From: Persephonella sp964519345
GTDB taxonomy: Bacteria; Aquificota; Aquificia; Aquificales; Hydrogenothermaceae
Length of the DNA: 64,000 nt
Assembly (NCBI GenBank): GCA_964519345.1
Contig: CAZFKX010000017.1
Location: forward strand, 23,455 to 87,454
Direction: 5' to 3'
Below, one piece after another: positions 8,492 through 17,780 of this stretch; position 1 is the stretch's first letter; every line of letters begins with the position of its first letter. A program made the translations under genes and the position numbers. The notes beneath the pieces are model-generated. The model saw only the letters and a program-made list of their open reading frames with translations, was not told the origin of the DNA and ran no database searches.

Positions 8492-11400
8492 ATGAAAAAT
8501 GTATATTTAAAAATTTTAGCATCTTTTTTTATAGCGATTATTTTCCTCTCGCTTATTGTTCTAACAGGATATTTCATTATTACAAATTACAGGATATTTC
8601 TAAAAAATTTTGGAATATACGTTCAAGATGACTGTTTTTATGAAAACTCAAAAATAATCTGCAGTTATATAGATATTACTGATAGAAAAAGTTTTAATTT
8701 TAGATTAAAAAATGTTAAAGCTGATCTTTATTTTAAGAATATTTTTTATGAAAAAAAAGCTGTAGATCTTTTTGTTGAAAAGCTTGAAGGTAATATAAAT
8801 ATTTCAGGGGAAAAGGGCGGGAATCAACTTAATCTTATAGTTATTGATCTTATATCAACATATCTGGATATACACCTTAAAGATGGGTATCTAAACTTTA
8901 ACAACGGAATAAAGATATCAGGAATCAACTTTTATGAAAAAAATTATAGATTCTATACTGAAAGGCCTGTAAGTATTGCTTTCAAGGAGAAGGTATTTTA
9001 CCTTGACAAACTTGAAGGACGTATAAAGAGAGCTGACAGAATATATATAGATAAGTTTGTGATCAAAGATCAGAACAATTTATTTGATCTGGAAGGTTTT
9101 ATCCATTTTGATGGTGATTTTTTCCTGAAGGGAAAGGGCAAATTAAGGGATTTTTCATTTGAAAATCTTTCTTTAAAAGAGATGGATTTACAGCTGAGTA
9201 TTTCGAGGGCTGAAGGCGATGTATCTGGTGTTGTAGATTACACAACATCTGATCTTAATTACGCTGATATATTTGCTTCAGACATAAAAGGAGAGCTGAA
9301 AATAATATATACTGGTAAATGGAGACTGATAAATGACTTTTATTCAAATGTTATAACTTACAGGGAGTCCAGACTGGACAACTTTAAGGTTCAGTCAGAT
9401 CTGAGATTTAAAAATGGCAGTATATATGTTAAAAACAGCCTCAGATCAGGAAGCTTTTTATTTAAAAAATATAAATTTTATGATGTTAGGTCTGATTTTT
9501 CTATAGAAAAAAAAGAAGATCATATATATTCTGAGGGTAGTATAATTGTAGAAAAGATCTCGGCACGTTTCTCATCTATTTTTTCAAAAAAAATTAAAAA
9601 AATAGATATAAAGATAAGTGATCTGCAGCTTTCCGAAATTTTAAAAAAAGCGAAAATAAGAGATATTGATGCTTTTCTGTCAGGAAAGGTTGAGATAGAT
9701 CTCATAAATAAAACTGTTGACACCTCGATTAATATAAAAGATGCCAATGTGTATGGACTTTTTTATGAAACTGGAGTTCTAAACAGTCATACAGATCTTA
9801 ATATCTCTACTACAGGGCTTGATATTTTTCTTAACAGAGAGGATGGGTATATATATGCGGGTGGAAGTATTAACGACAGATATATAGATATAGAAGGGAT
9901 ATTTGAAAATCTTAAGCTTGAAAATCTTAAAATAACTAAAAAGCTGGGAATAAAAGGATATCTTTATGGAAAAGGATTTATATATGGTGATCTTAAGAAT
10001 CCTGGCGTAAAGATAAACGGTCAACTGAAAGATTTCTTTTACCAAAAATTAGAGATTCCATCGCTTGATATATCCTTCCTTTATGCTGAAAAAAGTATAA
10101 GTATAGAAGCTGACACCCCTGATAAATCACTAAGGTCAAATATTTTGGTTGATATACAACCTTTTAAACTTGATATTAAGCTTAAACTTAGAGATGCGGA
10201 TGTTAGATTTTCTTCTGAATATCTGAAAGGTTTAGTACCTAATCTTTTTGAAAGAGTTTACCCTTTATACTGTACAGGAGATGTTAGGGTGTCTGTTAAA
10301 GGGAAAGGATGGAATGTTTATATTGATCTTCCAGATGTGGAGGCTTTTCTAACCGATGCAGGGGATTTTGTAAATGCTAAGGTTATAGGGGAAATATCAG
10401 ATAGGTACAGAAATATAAGTGCATATGTGTTTAGAAAAGGATTTAAGTTTAAGGGAAGAAAGATAAATGATATTTCAGGAAGTTTTAATATGATAAATAA
10501 AAAGGGAATGTTTCAGATAAAGCTTACTGGACTTGATATCTTTGATACTTTTAATCTTTTTTTAAATGGAACATTTGATACAGGCAGAGGTGTTATATCC
10601 GGCGATCTGTTTTCCTCACTGACAAAAGGGGTTATAAAATCTATCCAGAATTTGAACTTTTATGGAGACTTTAATAAGGTATCTGGTATTTTGTTTAATG
10701 AGATATATGTAGAAGAAAGGAAATTTTCAGAGAATTTTGTAAATTATACTTACTGGTTCTCTCCCTTACCTAAGATAAATCTCTCAGCAGATAAAATCAG
10801 ATTTTTCATGAATGATAAAGCTGGACTTAAGGCTGAAGATATAAGAGGAGAGATATACCTTCCAAAAGGTAAGAAAGATTTAGATGGTTTTTTAACTGTT
10901 AAAAAAATCCAGATATTTAGAAATAAAGTTCCTGTAACGGCGGCAGAACCCTTTAAAATAAACATAAAAGATAAGCTTGTCTATACTAAAGGTGTTAAAT
11001 TTGATGGGATGTTATCTGGTGTTATAGATATTCTAAGCTATAATTATGCAGATCAATATCTTTATCTTTCTGCAGAAGGAAGAATAAAAAAACAGCTTAT
11101 ATCAGAGGCTATACAGCTTGGATCTGCTGCAGGGTATTTAGATTTTTATGCTGGGTATGAAGGCAGGATTGAAGATCCTTTAAAAAAAATCAATCTTATA
11201 TTAAACTCGGATAATCTTAAAGTAAAAACTCCTTATACGAGAGATCTAATTGAGTTCAAAAAGGTTAAGCTTAATCTTTCTGAAGGCAAGCTGAATTTAG
11301 ATCTGTATGGAGTAACTCCATCAACACTCTTTGGAGAAAGCTTTTTATCAATTAAAGGGGATAGTTCTATCCAGCAGCTAAAAAATAGATACAACATAGA

Positions 11401-12355
11401 TATAAACATGCTTCCAGTAAAGTACAGCAATATATTTGTCGGAAATATAAGTTCAAAACTCAGTATAACCTCTCATGAAAGAGATAAAACTGTTATACAA
11501 AGTATAAAAGGCGATCTGTTTATAGGGGGAAGGGTAAGGGTTGATCAAGCTGTTGTCGAATCTTTTAAGAAAAAAGAACAGAAAAGAATACTGACTGCTA
11601 AGGAAAAAGTTGAAAAAAAGCAGATACTTAAGAAAGTTCTTCTTGATTTGCAAATATCAACTTACAGCCCTGTTTATCTTTACGGGAGCTGGGGAAATGC
11701 TTATGGAGAAGGAAGGATAAGCGTAACAGGAACTCTTTCCTCGCCGTTAGCTAACGGCGAGTTTAATATTATTTATGGAAGAATCAATTATATGAAAAAC
11801 AAGTACAATATAGACTATGCAAATATAAATATTATAGATAATGAAGCCTATATAAACGCCCGTCTTTCAACATCTGTAGCAGACACATTTATATTTGTAA
11901 ACATATACGGATCAGTTAAAAAACCCCGTATAGATTTTTCATCAAGTCCTCCAAAATCAAGGGATGAAATTTTATCAATACTACTCCTCAAAGATACACC
12001 TGCAGCTCTTGAAAACATACCTGTATTCAAAACCATAGGTAAGATAATATACGCTCTAATTCCATTTAGAGATACAGAAGAAAAGGGTCTTTTCAATACA
12101 GGTTTTGAGGTGCTGCTAAATCCTCAATATTCACCAACGCAGGGAATAACAGCCTCAATTTACGCTAAAAGACCTTTAACAAGGAGAATATATATAGCTC
12201 TTTCAAAACCTCTTACAGAAACACAAGAGTTTCAAGCATCAGGATGGTATGAACTTGGAGTAAGGTTGACTGAAAGAACATCTCTTCAGATTAGAAGTTT
12301 TGAGACAGGTGAAGGTGAGTTTGATATTAATTTCAGCCTACCTTTTGATTTCTGA
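8492..12355 (+). CDS. TamB-like (DUF490) translocation/assembly or lipid-transport protein
   Basis: A 1287-residue protein with one N-terminal membrane anchor (about residues 6-28), then a long stretch of beta-rich repeating sequence, and a C-terminal domain of about 250 residues resembling DUF490/TamB (segments GTLSSPLANGEFNIIYGRINY and KPRIDFSSSPPKSRDEILSI). TamB/AsmA-like proteins form a periplasm-spanning groove linking inner and outer membranes, involved in outer-membrane protein assembly or phospholipid transport. No TamA/BamA partner is in this window. The residue composition (very Lys/Ile/Asp-rich) matches its neighbours. Its end overlaps the convergent amidotransferase gene by 23 bases. 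Confidence 0.8.
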   Translation: MKNVYLKILASFFIAIIFLSLIVLTGYFIITNYRIFLKNFGIYVQDDCFYENSKIICSYIDITDRKSFNFRLKNVKADLYFKNIFYEKKAVDLFVEKLEGNINISGEKGGNQLNLIVIDLISTYLDIHLKDGYLNFNNGIKISGINFYEKNYRFYTERPVSIAFKEKVFYLDKLEGRIKRADRIYIDKFVIKDQNNLFDLEGFIHFDGDFFLKGKGKLRDFSFENLSLKEMDLQLSISRAEGDVSGVVDYTTSDLNYADIFASDIKGELKIIYTGKWRLINDFYSNVITYRESRLDNFKVQSDLRFKNGSIYVKNSLRSGSFLFKKYKFYDVRSDFSIEKKEDHIYSEGSIIVEKISARFSSIFSKKIKKIDIKISDLQLSEILKKAKIRDIDAFLSGKVEIDLINKTVDTSINIKDANVYGLFYETGVLNSHTDLNISTTGLDIFLNREDGYIYAGGSINDRYIDIEGIFENLKLENLKITKKLGIKGYLYGKGFIYGDLKNPGVKINGQLKDFFYQKLEIPSLDISFLYAEKSISIEADTPDKSLRSNILVDIQPFKLDIKLKLRDADVRFSSEYLKGLVPNLFERVYPLYCTGDVRVSVKGKGWNVYIDLPDVEAFLTDAGDFVNAKVIGEISDRYRNISAYVFRKGFKFKGRKINDISGSFNMINKKGMFQIKLTGLDIFDTFNLFLNGTFDTGRGVISGDLFSSLTKGVIKSIQNLNFYGDFNKVSGILFNEIYVEERKFSENFVNYTYWFSPLPKINLSADKIRFFMNDKAGLKAEDIRGEIYLPKGKKDLDGFLTVKKIQIFRNKVPVTAAEPFKINIKDKLVYTKGVKFDGMLSGVIDILSYNYADQYLYLSAEGRIKKQLISEAIQLGSAAGYLDFYAGYEGRIEDPLKKINLILNSDNLKVKTPYTRDLIEFKKVKLNLSEGKLNLDLYGVTPSTLFGESFLSIKGDSSIQQLKNRYNIDINMLPVKYSNIFVGNISSKLSITSHERDKTVIQSIKGDLFIGGRVRVDQAVVESFKKKEQKRILTAKEKVEKKQILKKVLLDLQISTYSPVYLYGSWGNAYGEGRISVTGTLSSPLANGEFNIIYGRINYMKNKYNIDYANINIIDNEAYINARLSTSVADTFIFVNIYGSVKKPRIDFSSSPPKSRDEILSILLLKDTPAALENIPVFKTIGKIIYALIPFRDTEEKGLFNTGFEVLLNPQYSPTQGITASIYAKRPLTRRIYIALSKPLTETQEFQASGWYELGVRLTERTSLQIRSFETGEGEFDINFSLPFDF

Positions 12356-12935
12356 AACTTTTTGAAAGTTCCATAAAGTTCTTTAAAAGCACCTTCCCAT
12401 AGTCTGTAAGTATAGATTCTGGATGAAACTGCACTCCCCAGATAGGATATCTTTTATGCTTTATTCCCATAATTTCGTTATCGTCCTCAGTCCACGCCGT
12501 TATCTCTATATCCTCTGGAAGAGTGTTTCTGTCGATAACAAGGGAATGGTATCTTACAGCCTTAAATGGAGATGGAATCCCCTTAAAAAGATCATCGCCT
12601 TTATGATGTATATCTGAGGTTTTGCCGTGCATCAGGCATTTAGCTTTAATAATTTCAGCACCAAAAGCAGAACCTATGGACTGGTGTCCTAAACAGACGC
12701 CAAGTATTGGGTAAATTCCCTTGTATTTCTTTATAAGATCAACGGATATGCCAGCTTCTTTTGGTGTGCAAGGTCCTGGAGATATAACTACAGCATCTAT
12801 ATTTTCTATCTTTCTTACCTCATCAATATCTATCTCATCGTTTCTTTTTACTATAACGTCGGCTCCAAGCTCAAAAAAGTACTGAACTATGTTGTAAGTA
12901 AATGAATCATAATTATCAACCATTAGTATTCTCAT
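12333..12935 (-). CDS. trpG/pabA: Anthranilate/aminodeoxychorismate synthase glutamine amidotransferase component
   Basis: Class I glutamine amidotransferase that supplies ammonia for anthranilate (tryptophan) or 4-amino-4-deoxychorismate (folate) synthesis. The protein of about 200 residues begins MRILMVDNYDSFTYNIVQYF, and has the nucleophile elbow GVCLGHQSIG and the His-x-Glu part of the triad in GVQFHPESIL. Sequence alone does not separate TrpG from PabA; many bacteria use one subunit for both, and no trpE/pabB is adjacent. The frame opens at a GTG (12944) overlapping the AAAGGTG ribosome site; the ATG at 12935 has better spacing. Divergent from gyrA and convergent with the TamB-like gene. 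Confidence 0.9.
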   Translation of the reverse strand: MRILMVDNYDSFTYNIVQYFFELGADVIVKRNDEIDIDEVRKIENIDAVVISPGPCTPKEAGISVDLIKKYKGIYPILGVCLGHQSIGSAFGAEIIKAKCLMHGKTSDIHHKGDDLFKGIPSPFKAVRYHSLVIDRNTLPEDIEITAWTEDDNEIMGIKHKRYPIWGVQFHPESILTDYGKVLLKNFMELSKSFRNQKVG

Positions 12936-13078
12936 ATTCATCACCTTTGTAGAAATGGAACTAAATTTAATATACCAAAAATTCCTATATAAGTTATGAA
13001 AATATTCCTGAGAGACAAGAATTAGAGCATCTATATATGGTAAAATATAGATAAGAAAATATCACAGGAGTGTATTTT

Positions 13079-16000
13079 ATGTCTGAAATTATAAAACAAC
13101 CCATAGAAGAAGAGGTAAAATCTGCTTATTTAGATTATGCTATGTCCGTTATTGTTGGTAGGGCAATTCCCGATGTCAGAGATGGACTGAAACCTGTACA
13201 AAGAAGAATCCTTTATGCTATGAACGAGCTTGGATTATACCCAAATAAACCGTATAAAAAAAGTGCCAGAGTTGTAGGGGAAGTACTGGGTAAATACCAT
13301 CCCCATGGTGATACATCTGTTTACGATGCTCTCGTCAGGATGGCTCAGGATTTCACATTAAGATATCCTCTGATTCAAGGACAGGGAAACTTCGGTTCTA
13401 TAGATGGTGACCCACCTGCTGCGATGAGATACTGTGTTGTGGGCGATACACTGATTCATACTGATAAAGGTCTAATCAAGATAAAAGATATAGTGCCAGA
13501 TAGTAAGGAAAATTCTGATAATCCTATAAAAATAAAAGTTCAGTCGTTAAACAGAAAAATAAATTACTCAGATATGTTTTTTAATAGCGGAAAACATAAA
13601 ACTATAAGGGTAGAAACAGAAGAAGGGTATGAGATAGAAGGTAGCTTTAATCATCCTGTACTGACATGGACGTTAGAAGATGGAAAACCTGTTTATAAAT
13701 GGAAGACATTAGACAGTATTAAGGTAGGCGATTATCTGGTAGTAAGCAGGGAAAATGATATTCACAATAATCAAGATTTAATTACTGAGGAAGAAGCTAT
13801 TTTGCTTGGCTCTTTTATTTCAGAAGGATATATTCCTGAAAACAGGAAAGGATTTAACAATATCGGTAAAGGGTATGCTACTGTTTTTGAAAATGCCCTT
13901 AAAAGAGGCTGTGGAGAAACTTTCCGTGGGTATGAAAGAGCTTTGAAAAGTGAAGAAACAGCTGTTGAATGTCAGATACAGTATAAAGATATTGTCCAGG
14001 ACGTAATGGAAAAAGAATCTGATGAAAAATCTTTGGAAAAGGAAATACCTTATGTTGTCCTTCAATCATCAAAAAAAATCCAGAGAGCGTTTTTAAGAGC
14101 CTTATTTGAAGAAGATGGTACTGTTTACGAAACGGTCAGAGCAGTAAACATTTCTTATTCCTCTAAGAGTAAAAAACTGTTAAAACAGCTTCAAGTTTTA
14201 CTCCTTAACTTTGGCATCATATCTAAAATACACAGAGATAAGCAGAATTACAGATTGATCATTTCTGGATACCAGAATGTAAAGCTTTTTAAAGAAGAAA
14301 TAGGATTTTTTGGCAATAAACAGGAAAAACTTAAAAAGCTTGTTAAGAAAATATATAAAAAGGAGACAGAAAACGGTAAAACTGACTTTATTCCTTTCAT
14401 AGCCCAGTACATAAGGGATAAATATAGAGGAAAAGGAGTTAATCAGTGGCTGTCAAAACATATACTTGATAGGTATCACAAAATAGATCAGTACTGGGAT
14501 AAACTGGAGCAGATCTTAGATACAGAAGATTTAGCATTATACAGAGAACTATTACAGAACAGATACTACTTTGCTAAGGTAAGAACTGTTGAGGAAACCG
14601 GTGAAAAAATAGTTTACTCCATCAGAGTAAACAGTTATTGTCACTCCTTTGTAGGAAACGGAATTGTCAATCACAACACAGAAGCCCGTCTTACAAAACT
14701 TGCGATGGAAATGCTTGCAGATATAGATAAGAACACTGTTGATATGAGAGAAAATTTTGATGCTTCTTTGATGGAACCTGAGGTCTTGCCTGCAAAATTT
14801 CCTAACCTGATATGTAACGGGGCTTCAGGTATAGCTGTTGGTCTTTCAACAAATATACCGCCTCACAACTTTACTGAAGTAGCTGAAGCGCTGAAATATT
14901 TAGCTGAGTTCCCAAATGCTACTGTTGAAGAACTCTGTCAGTTTGTAAAAGGTCCTGATTTTCCGACAGGCGGTATTCTTATAACACCTTTTGAAGAGAT
15001 TGTAAAGATATATACTGACGGTAGAGGATCGATAGTAGTAAAAGGGAAAGCCAGAATAGAAAGACTTCCCGGGAACAGACATAGAATTGTGATATATGAG
15101 ATACCTTATCAGGTAAATAAAGTAGAGCTGATTAAAAGAATAGCTGAACTTGTAAGAAAAGGTCAGGAAAAAGGAATATCGGATCTCAGAGACGAGTCAG
15201 ATAGAGATGGTATAAGAATTGTTGTTGAGCTTAAAAGGGAAGCTGATCCTGAAAAGGTTCTAAAAAAACTTTACAGAAGAACACAGCTTCAAAAATCAAT
15301 ACCTATAAACCTGACTGTTCTTGTTGGAAAACAGCCTAAAACAGTAGATTTGAAGGGTCTTCTTCAGGAATTTATAAAACATAGAATAGAGGTTATAACA
15401 AGAAAAACCCTTTTTGAACTTGATAAGGCTGAGAACAGACTACATATAGTAGAGGGTCTTTTAAAGGCTCTTGAGAATGCAGATAGGGTAATAGATATAG
15501 TTAGAAGTTCAAAAGATATATCCTCTGCAAGATCCTTGCTTAAAGGAGAGTTTGAACTCTCAGATACGCAGGCTCAGGCTATACTTGATATGAGGCTTTC
15601 AAGATTTACAGCTCTTGAAGGGGATAAACTTTACCAGGAAGCTGATGATCTAAGACTTAAAATTGAAAACTATAAGAAGATACTCTCTTCAGAAGAAGAG
15701 AAGATAAGGGTATTTATAGAAGAGATAGACGACCTTCTTGAGAGATTTGGAGATGAAAGGAAAACAGTTATAATTGAGGAAAAAGAGGCAGGACTAACGT
15801 TTGAAGAACGCTACATACTTGGGATACTTAGTAGTGGAAGAATATTTAACAGAAGGATAGATGATGATTCAGAAAAAGGTGAGATCTTCCTCAAGGTTAT
15901 AAATGATATTGTATCCTCTGTAAGACCTGGTGAAAAATTTATATCGATTCAGGAGGTTGAAAGCTCTATTCCTATAGCATTTATAACAGATAAGGGAAGG

Positions 16001-16732
16001 GCATACTGGAGTCTTGTTGCAGATCTTCCAAAGGGTGAGGGAAAATTAAGTATTGATGAAGGTGAGATTGTTGGAACAGCTTTTAAGGGTGAAGGGGAAG
16101 AAGACAGACTATTTATTATCACAAAAAATGGGATAATAAAAAGAATGTCTTATGAGGACATATTTTACAAATCACAGAACCATTCTGTGATACCCCTTGC
16201 TGAAGACGATTCTGTTGTAACAGCATTTGCAGATGATCATCCATCCCTTATAGCTGTTTATACACGTAAAGGTGATCTGCTTCTTTTTGAGAGAAATCAG
16301 GTTAGGGTAACAGGTGATAAGGCTAAAGGGGTTGAAGCAATTGATCTTGATGAAGGGGATACCGTATCAGGTGGTTTCTTGATTAACAGTGAAGATCTTA
16401 TTATGACAGTTACTAAAAACGGTTATACTAAGCTTGTTCATAAAGAGGAGTTTTTTACAAAAGAAGGAAAGGTTAAGAAAAGAGCACAGAAAGGTCTTAT
16501 GGCTGTTAAACTTGGAAAAGGTGATTTTCTCTCTGTCGCTGTTCCTGTTAAACTTGGAGAAACAGTTTATTTTTCTACGGAGAAAGGAAGGATTTTAAAA
16601 CTTATTGTTGATGAGAAAAGAATACCTATTTCAAAAAGAACAGCTATGGGAGATCCTGTTATAAAAATTGAGGGTGATTATGTGGTAAAAGCCGTAAAAC
16701 CTAAGATAAAAACAGAAGGCAGTGACAGTTAG
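13079..16732 (+). CDS. gyrA: DNA gyrase subunit A containing an in-frame intein
   Basis: Breakage-reunion subunit of DNA gyrase. The 1217-codon frame is an extein of 802 residues interrupted by a 415-residue intein. The first extein runs to the catalytic tyrosine (Tyr118, in PPAAMRY), and the second resumes with TEARLTKLAMEML, so removing the insert restores the unbroken AMRYTEARL active-site sequence. After it come the tower/coiled-coil region and a C-terminal beta-pinwheel; the gyrase box is not sharply recognisable by eye, so a ParC-like topoisomerase IV subunit is a lesser alternative. Start ATG at 13079 follows AGGAG by 8 bases; a GTG at 13070 is less likely. Activity must depend on protein splicing. 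Confidence 0.93.
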   Translation: MSEIIKQPIEEEVKSAYLDYAMSVIVGRAIPDVRDGLKPVQRRILYAMNELGLYPNKPYKKSARVVGEVLGKYHPHGDTSVYDALVRMAQDFTLRYPLIQGQGNFGSIDGDPPAAMRYCVVGDTLIHTDKGLIKIKDIVPDSKENSDNPIKIKVQSLNRKINYSDMFFNSGKHKTIRVETEEGYEIEGSFNHPVLTWTLEDGKPVYKWKTLDSIKVGDYLVVSRENDIHNNQDLITEEEAILLGSFISEGYIPENRKGFNNIGKGYATVFENALKRGCGETFRGYERALKSEETAVECQIQYKDIVQDVMEKESDEKSLEKEIPYVVLQSSKKIQRAFLRALFEEDGTVYETVRAVNISYSSKSKKLLKQLQVLLLNFGIISKIHRDKQNYRLIISGYQNVKLFKEEIGFFGNKQEKLKKLVKKIYKKETENGKTDFIPFIAQYIRDKYRGKGVNQWLSKHILDRYHKIDQYWDKLEQILDTEDLALYRELLQNRYYFAKVRTVEETGEKIVYSIRVNSYCHSFVGNGIVNHNTEARLTKLAMEMLADIDKNTVDMRENFDASLMEPEVLPAKFPNLICNGASGIAVGLSTNIPPHNFTEVAEALKYLAEFPNATVEELCQFVKGPDFPTGGILITPFEEIVKIYTDGRGSIVVKGKARIERLPGNRHRIVIYEIPYQVNKVELIKRIAELVRKGQEKGISDLRDESDRDGIRIVVELKREADPEKVLKKLYRRTQLQKSIPINLTVLVGKQPKTVDLKGLLQEFIKHRIEVITRKTLFELDKAENRLHIVEGLLKALENADRVIDIVRSSKDISSARSLLKGEFELSDTQAQAILDMRLSRFTALEGDKLYQEADDLRLKIENYKKILSSEEEKIRVFIEEIDDLLERFGDERKTVIIEEKEAGLTFEERYILGILSSGRIFNRRIDDDSEKGEIFLKVINDIVSSVRPGEKFISIQEVESSIPIAFITDKGRAYWSLVADLPKGEGKLSIDEGEIVGTAFKGEGEEDRLFIITKNGIIKRMSYEDIFYKSQNHSVIPLAEDDSVVTAFADDHPSLIAVYTRKGDLLLFERNQVRVTGDKAKGVEAIDLDEGDTVSGGFLINSEDLIMTVTKNGYTKLVHKEEFFTKEGKVKKRAQKGLMAVKLGKGDFLSVAVPVKLGETVYFSTEKGRILKLIVDEKRIPISKRTAMGDPVIKIEGDYVVKAVKPKIKTEGSDS
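13433..14677 (+). mobile_element. GyrA intein with LAGLIDADG (DOD) homing endonuclease domain
   Basis: A 415-residue protein-splicing element. It starts with Cys (CVVGDTLIHTDKGLIKI, block A), has block B FNHPVLTW, and ends with block F/G SYCHSFVGNGIVNHN followed by Thr as the +1 extein residue. The two LAGLIDADG motifs are visible as LLGSFISEGYI (around 13800-13835) and FLRALFEEDGTV (around 14087-14125); both keep the acidic residue needed for DNA cleavage, so homing activity may be intact. Insertion directly after the catalytic tyrosine is the same position used by known GyrA inteins such as those of mycobacteria. Base composition resembles the host gene. Confidence 0.95.
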
Positions 16733-16931
16733 GATACTACTGATAACAGGCATACTGGTAGGAGTATATGCTGTTTTTAATAATATAGGCGGAGTTTTCT
16801 CCGCCTTTAAGATTAATGATCTCACTCTTTCAACAGCAAAACTGATTCAGAGTCTTCTTCCTGTAGTTGTAGGTATCGTTATAATATGGGTTTCTGCTTT
16901 AAATCTTTATGATACTTTTAAAAAGAGATGA
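16722..16931 (+). CDS. Small two-helix membrane protein, unknown function
   Basis: A 69-residue protein starting at a GTG that overlaps the last 11 bases of gyrA. It has two hydrophobic segments (about 4-26 and 44-63) and a basic C-terminal tail (DTFKKR), so it is probably an inner-membrane protein. I recognise no family. Its reading frame contains a hairpin that looks like a gyrA terminator (16788-16808), which raises some doubt about how often it is expressed, but the hydropathy pattern looks genuine. Its stop directly abuts the stop of the convergent gene with no gap. Confidence 0.55.
   Translation: MTVRILLITGILVGVYAVFNNIGGVFSAFKINDLTLSTAKLIQSLLPVVVGIVIIWVSALNLYDTFKKR
16788..16808 (+). 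terminator. Possible terminator hairpin inside the small membrane-protein frame
   Basis: GGCGGAG (16788-16794), loop TTTT and CTCCGCC (16799-16805) form a perfect 7-pair GC-rich stem followed by TTT. It lies about 56 bases after the gyrA stop, a usual place for an intrinsic terminator, but the T-tract is short and the stem also encodes Gly-Gly-Val-Phe-Ser-Ala of the small protein. Confidence 0.4.
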
Positions 16932-17246
16932 TTATTTCTGTTCCTGTAGAAGTTTTCTGTAAAGAGCATTTCTTTCATTCTCACAGGACTGTATATCTTT
17001 AAGAATCATCTCTTTACATTCTTCATCGTCAAAACAGAAACCGTTATTTTTGTACTCGGTTAATAAATTCCACAATGCAAGACCTTCACAGTATCTCCAT
17101 TTTTTGTTTAGATCTTTTCCTTTTTCCTCTTTTATACATTTTTCAATCTGTGCAACATATCTTTCACAGTCTTTTTTTGACATGCCTGCAAAAGATATGC
17201 CGGACATAAGTAAGATAGTTGATAGAAAAAAAGTAAACTTTTTCAT
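16932..17246 (-). CDS. Secreted six-cysteine small protein, unknown function
   Basis: A 104-residue protein with a clear signal peptide (about residues 1-20, ending ISFAG). The mature part of some 84 residues is highly charged and has six cysteines in regular spacing, consistent with up to three disulfides or a metal site in the periplasm. No known family is recognised. Start ATG at 17246 follows AAAGGAG. It is followed downstream by the convergent small membrane protein, with which it shares no bases. Confidence 0.65.
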   Translation of the reverse strand: MKKFTFFLSTILLMSGISFAGMSKKDCERYVAQIEKCIKEEKGKDLNKKWRYCEGLALWNLLTEYKNNGFCFDDEECKEMILKDIQSCENERNALYRKLLQEQK

Positions 17247-17273
17247 ACCTTTCTCCTTTTAGAATATTCTAAT

Positions 17274-17780
17274 TTAATTATATACTTTTTTAAAAATATT
17301 TCTAACCTTATTAAAAAAAGGGATATATTTTTTGTAATCTATATACGTCCATATAAACGGTTGGAATGATCCATGGTGGTAAAAAAGCTCAAGTTCTACA
17401 AAAATACCATCTCCCATGTAAATCCTGTTTCCTCTGTACTTTGATGTTGCTACAACAACCTGATCTGTATCTATATAAAAAGGATCTATATTGACCTTCC
17501 TTTTTCCATTAATCCTCATAGTATTTTCTATTTCTATACTTAATTTTTTAATCTTAGTTATCTCAGACTTATCTATAATTGTATCTGTGACTACAAATAT
17601 CTTTTTTAAGCCCTCTCCCATCTCTTTTTCATAATATTTAGAATATTCAAGTCTGAAATGATCTGTTTTTTCAATGATTTCACCAAAATGATGATTTATC
17701 AGATCAATTGATTGATCTAAAAATTTTTCTTGATTCCACATAAGACCAAAACCTAAAAAAGCTTTAATGTTTCTTCTCAC
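17274..17780 (-). CDS. DUF4416 family protein
   Basis: A 168-residue cytosolic protein resembling the DUF4416 family: an N-terminal segment that counts sets of aromatic and acidic residues (EYSKYYEKEMGEGLKKIF) and a conserved core with RKVNIDPFYID, NRIYMGDGIFVELEL and GSFQPFIWTYIDYK. Members occur mainly in thermophiles and deltaproteobacteria; the function is unknown. The start is a GTG (17780) inside the end of the moaC-mogA gene, overlapping it by 17 bases, so translation is likely coupled. It is the last gene of the minus-strand run that begins upstream with ribBA. Confidence 0.7.
   Translation of the reverse strand: MRRNIKAFLGFGLMWNQEKFLDQSIDLINHHFGEIIEKTDHFRLEYSKYYEKEMGEGLKKIFVVTDTIIDKSEITKIKKLSIEIENTMRINGKRKVNIDPFYIDTDQVVVATSKYRGNRIYMGDGIFVELELFYHHGSFQPFIWTYIDYKKYIPFFNKVRNIFKKVYN

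Noticed and set aside
12333..12355. Frameshift or assembly error at the TamB-like/amidotransferase overlap
   Set aside because: Both C-termini look complete for their families; a 23-base convergent overlap is plausible in this compact genome.
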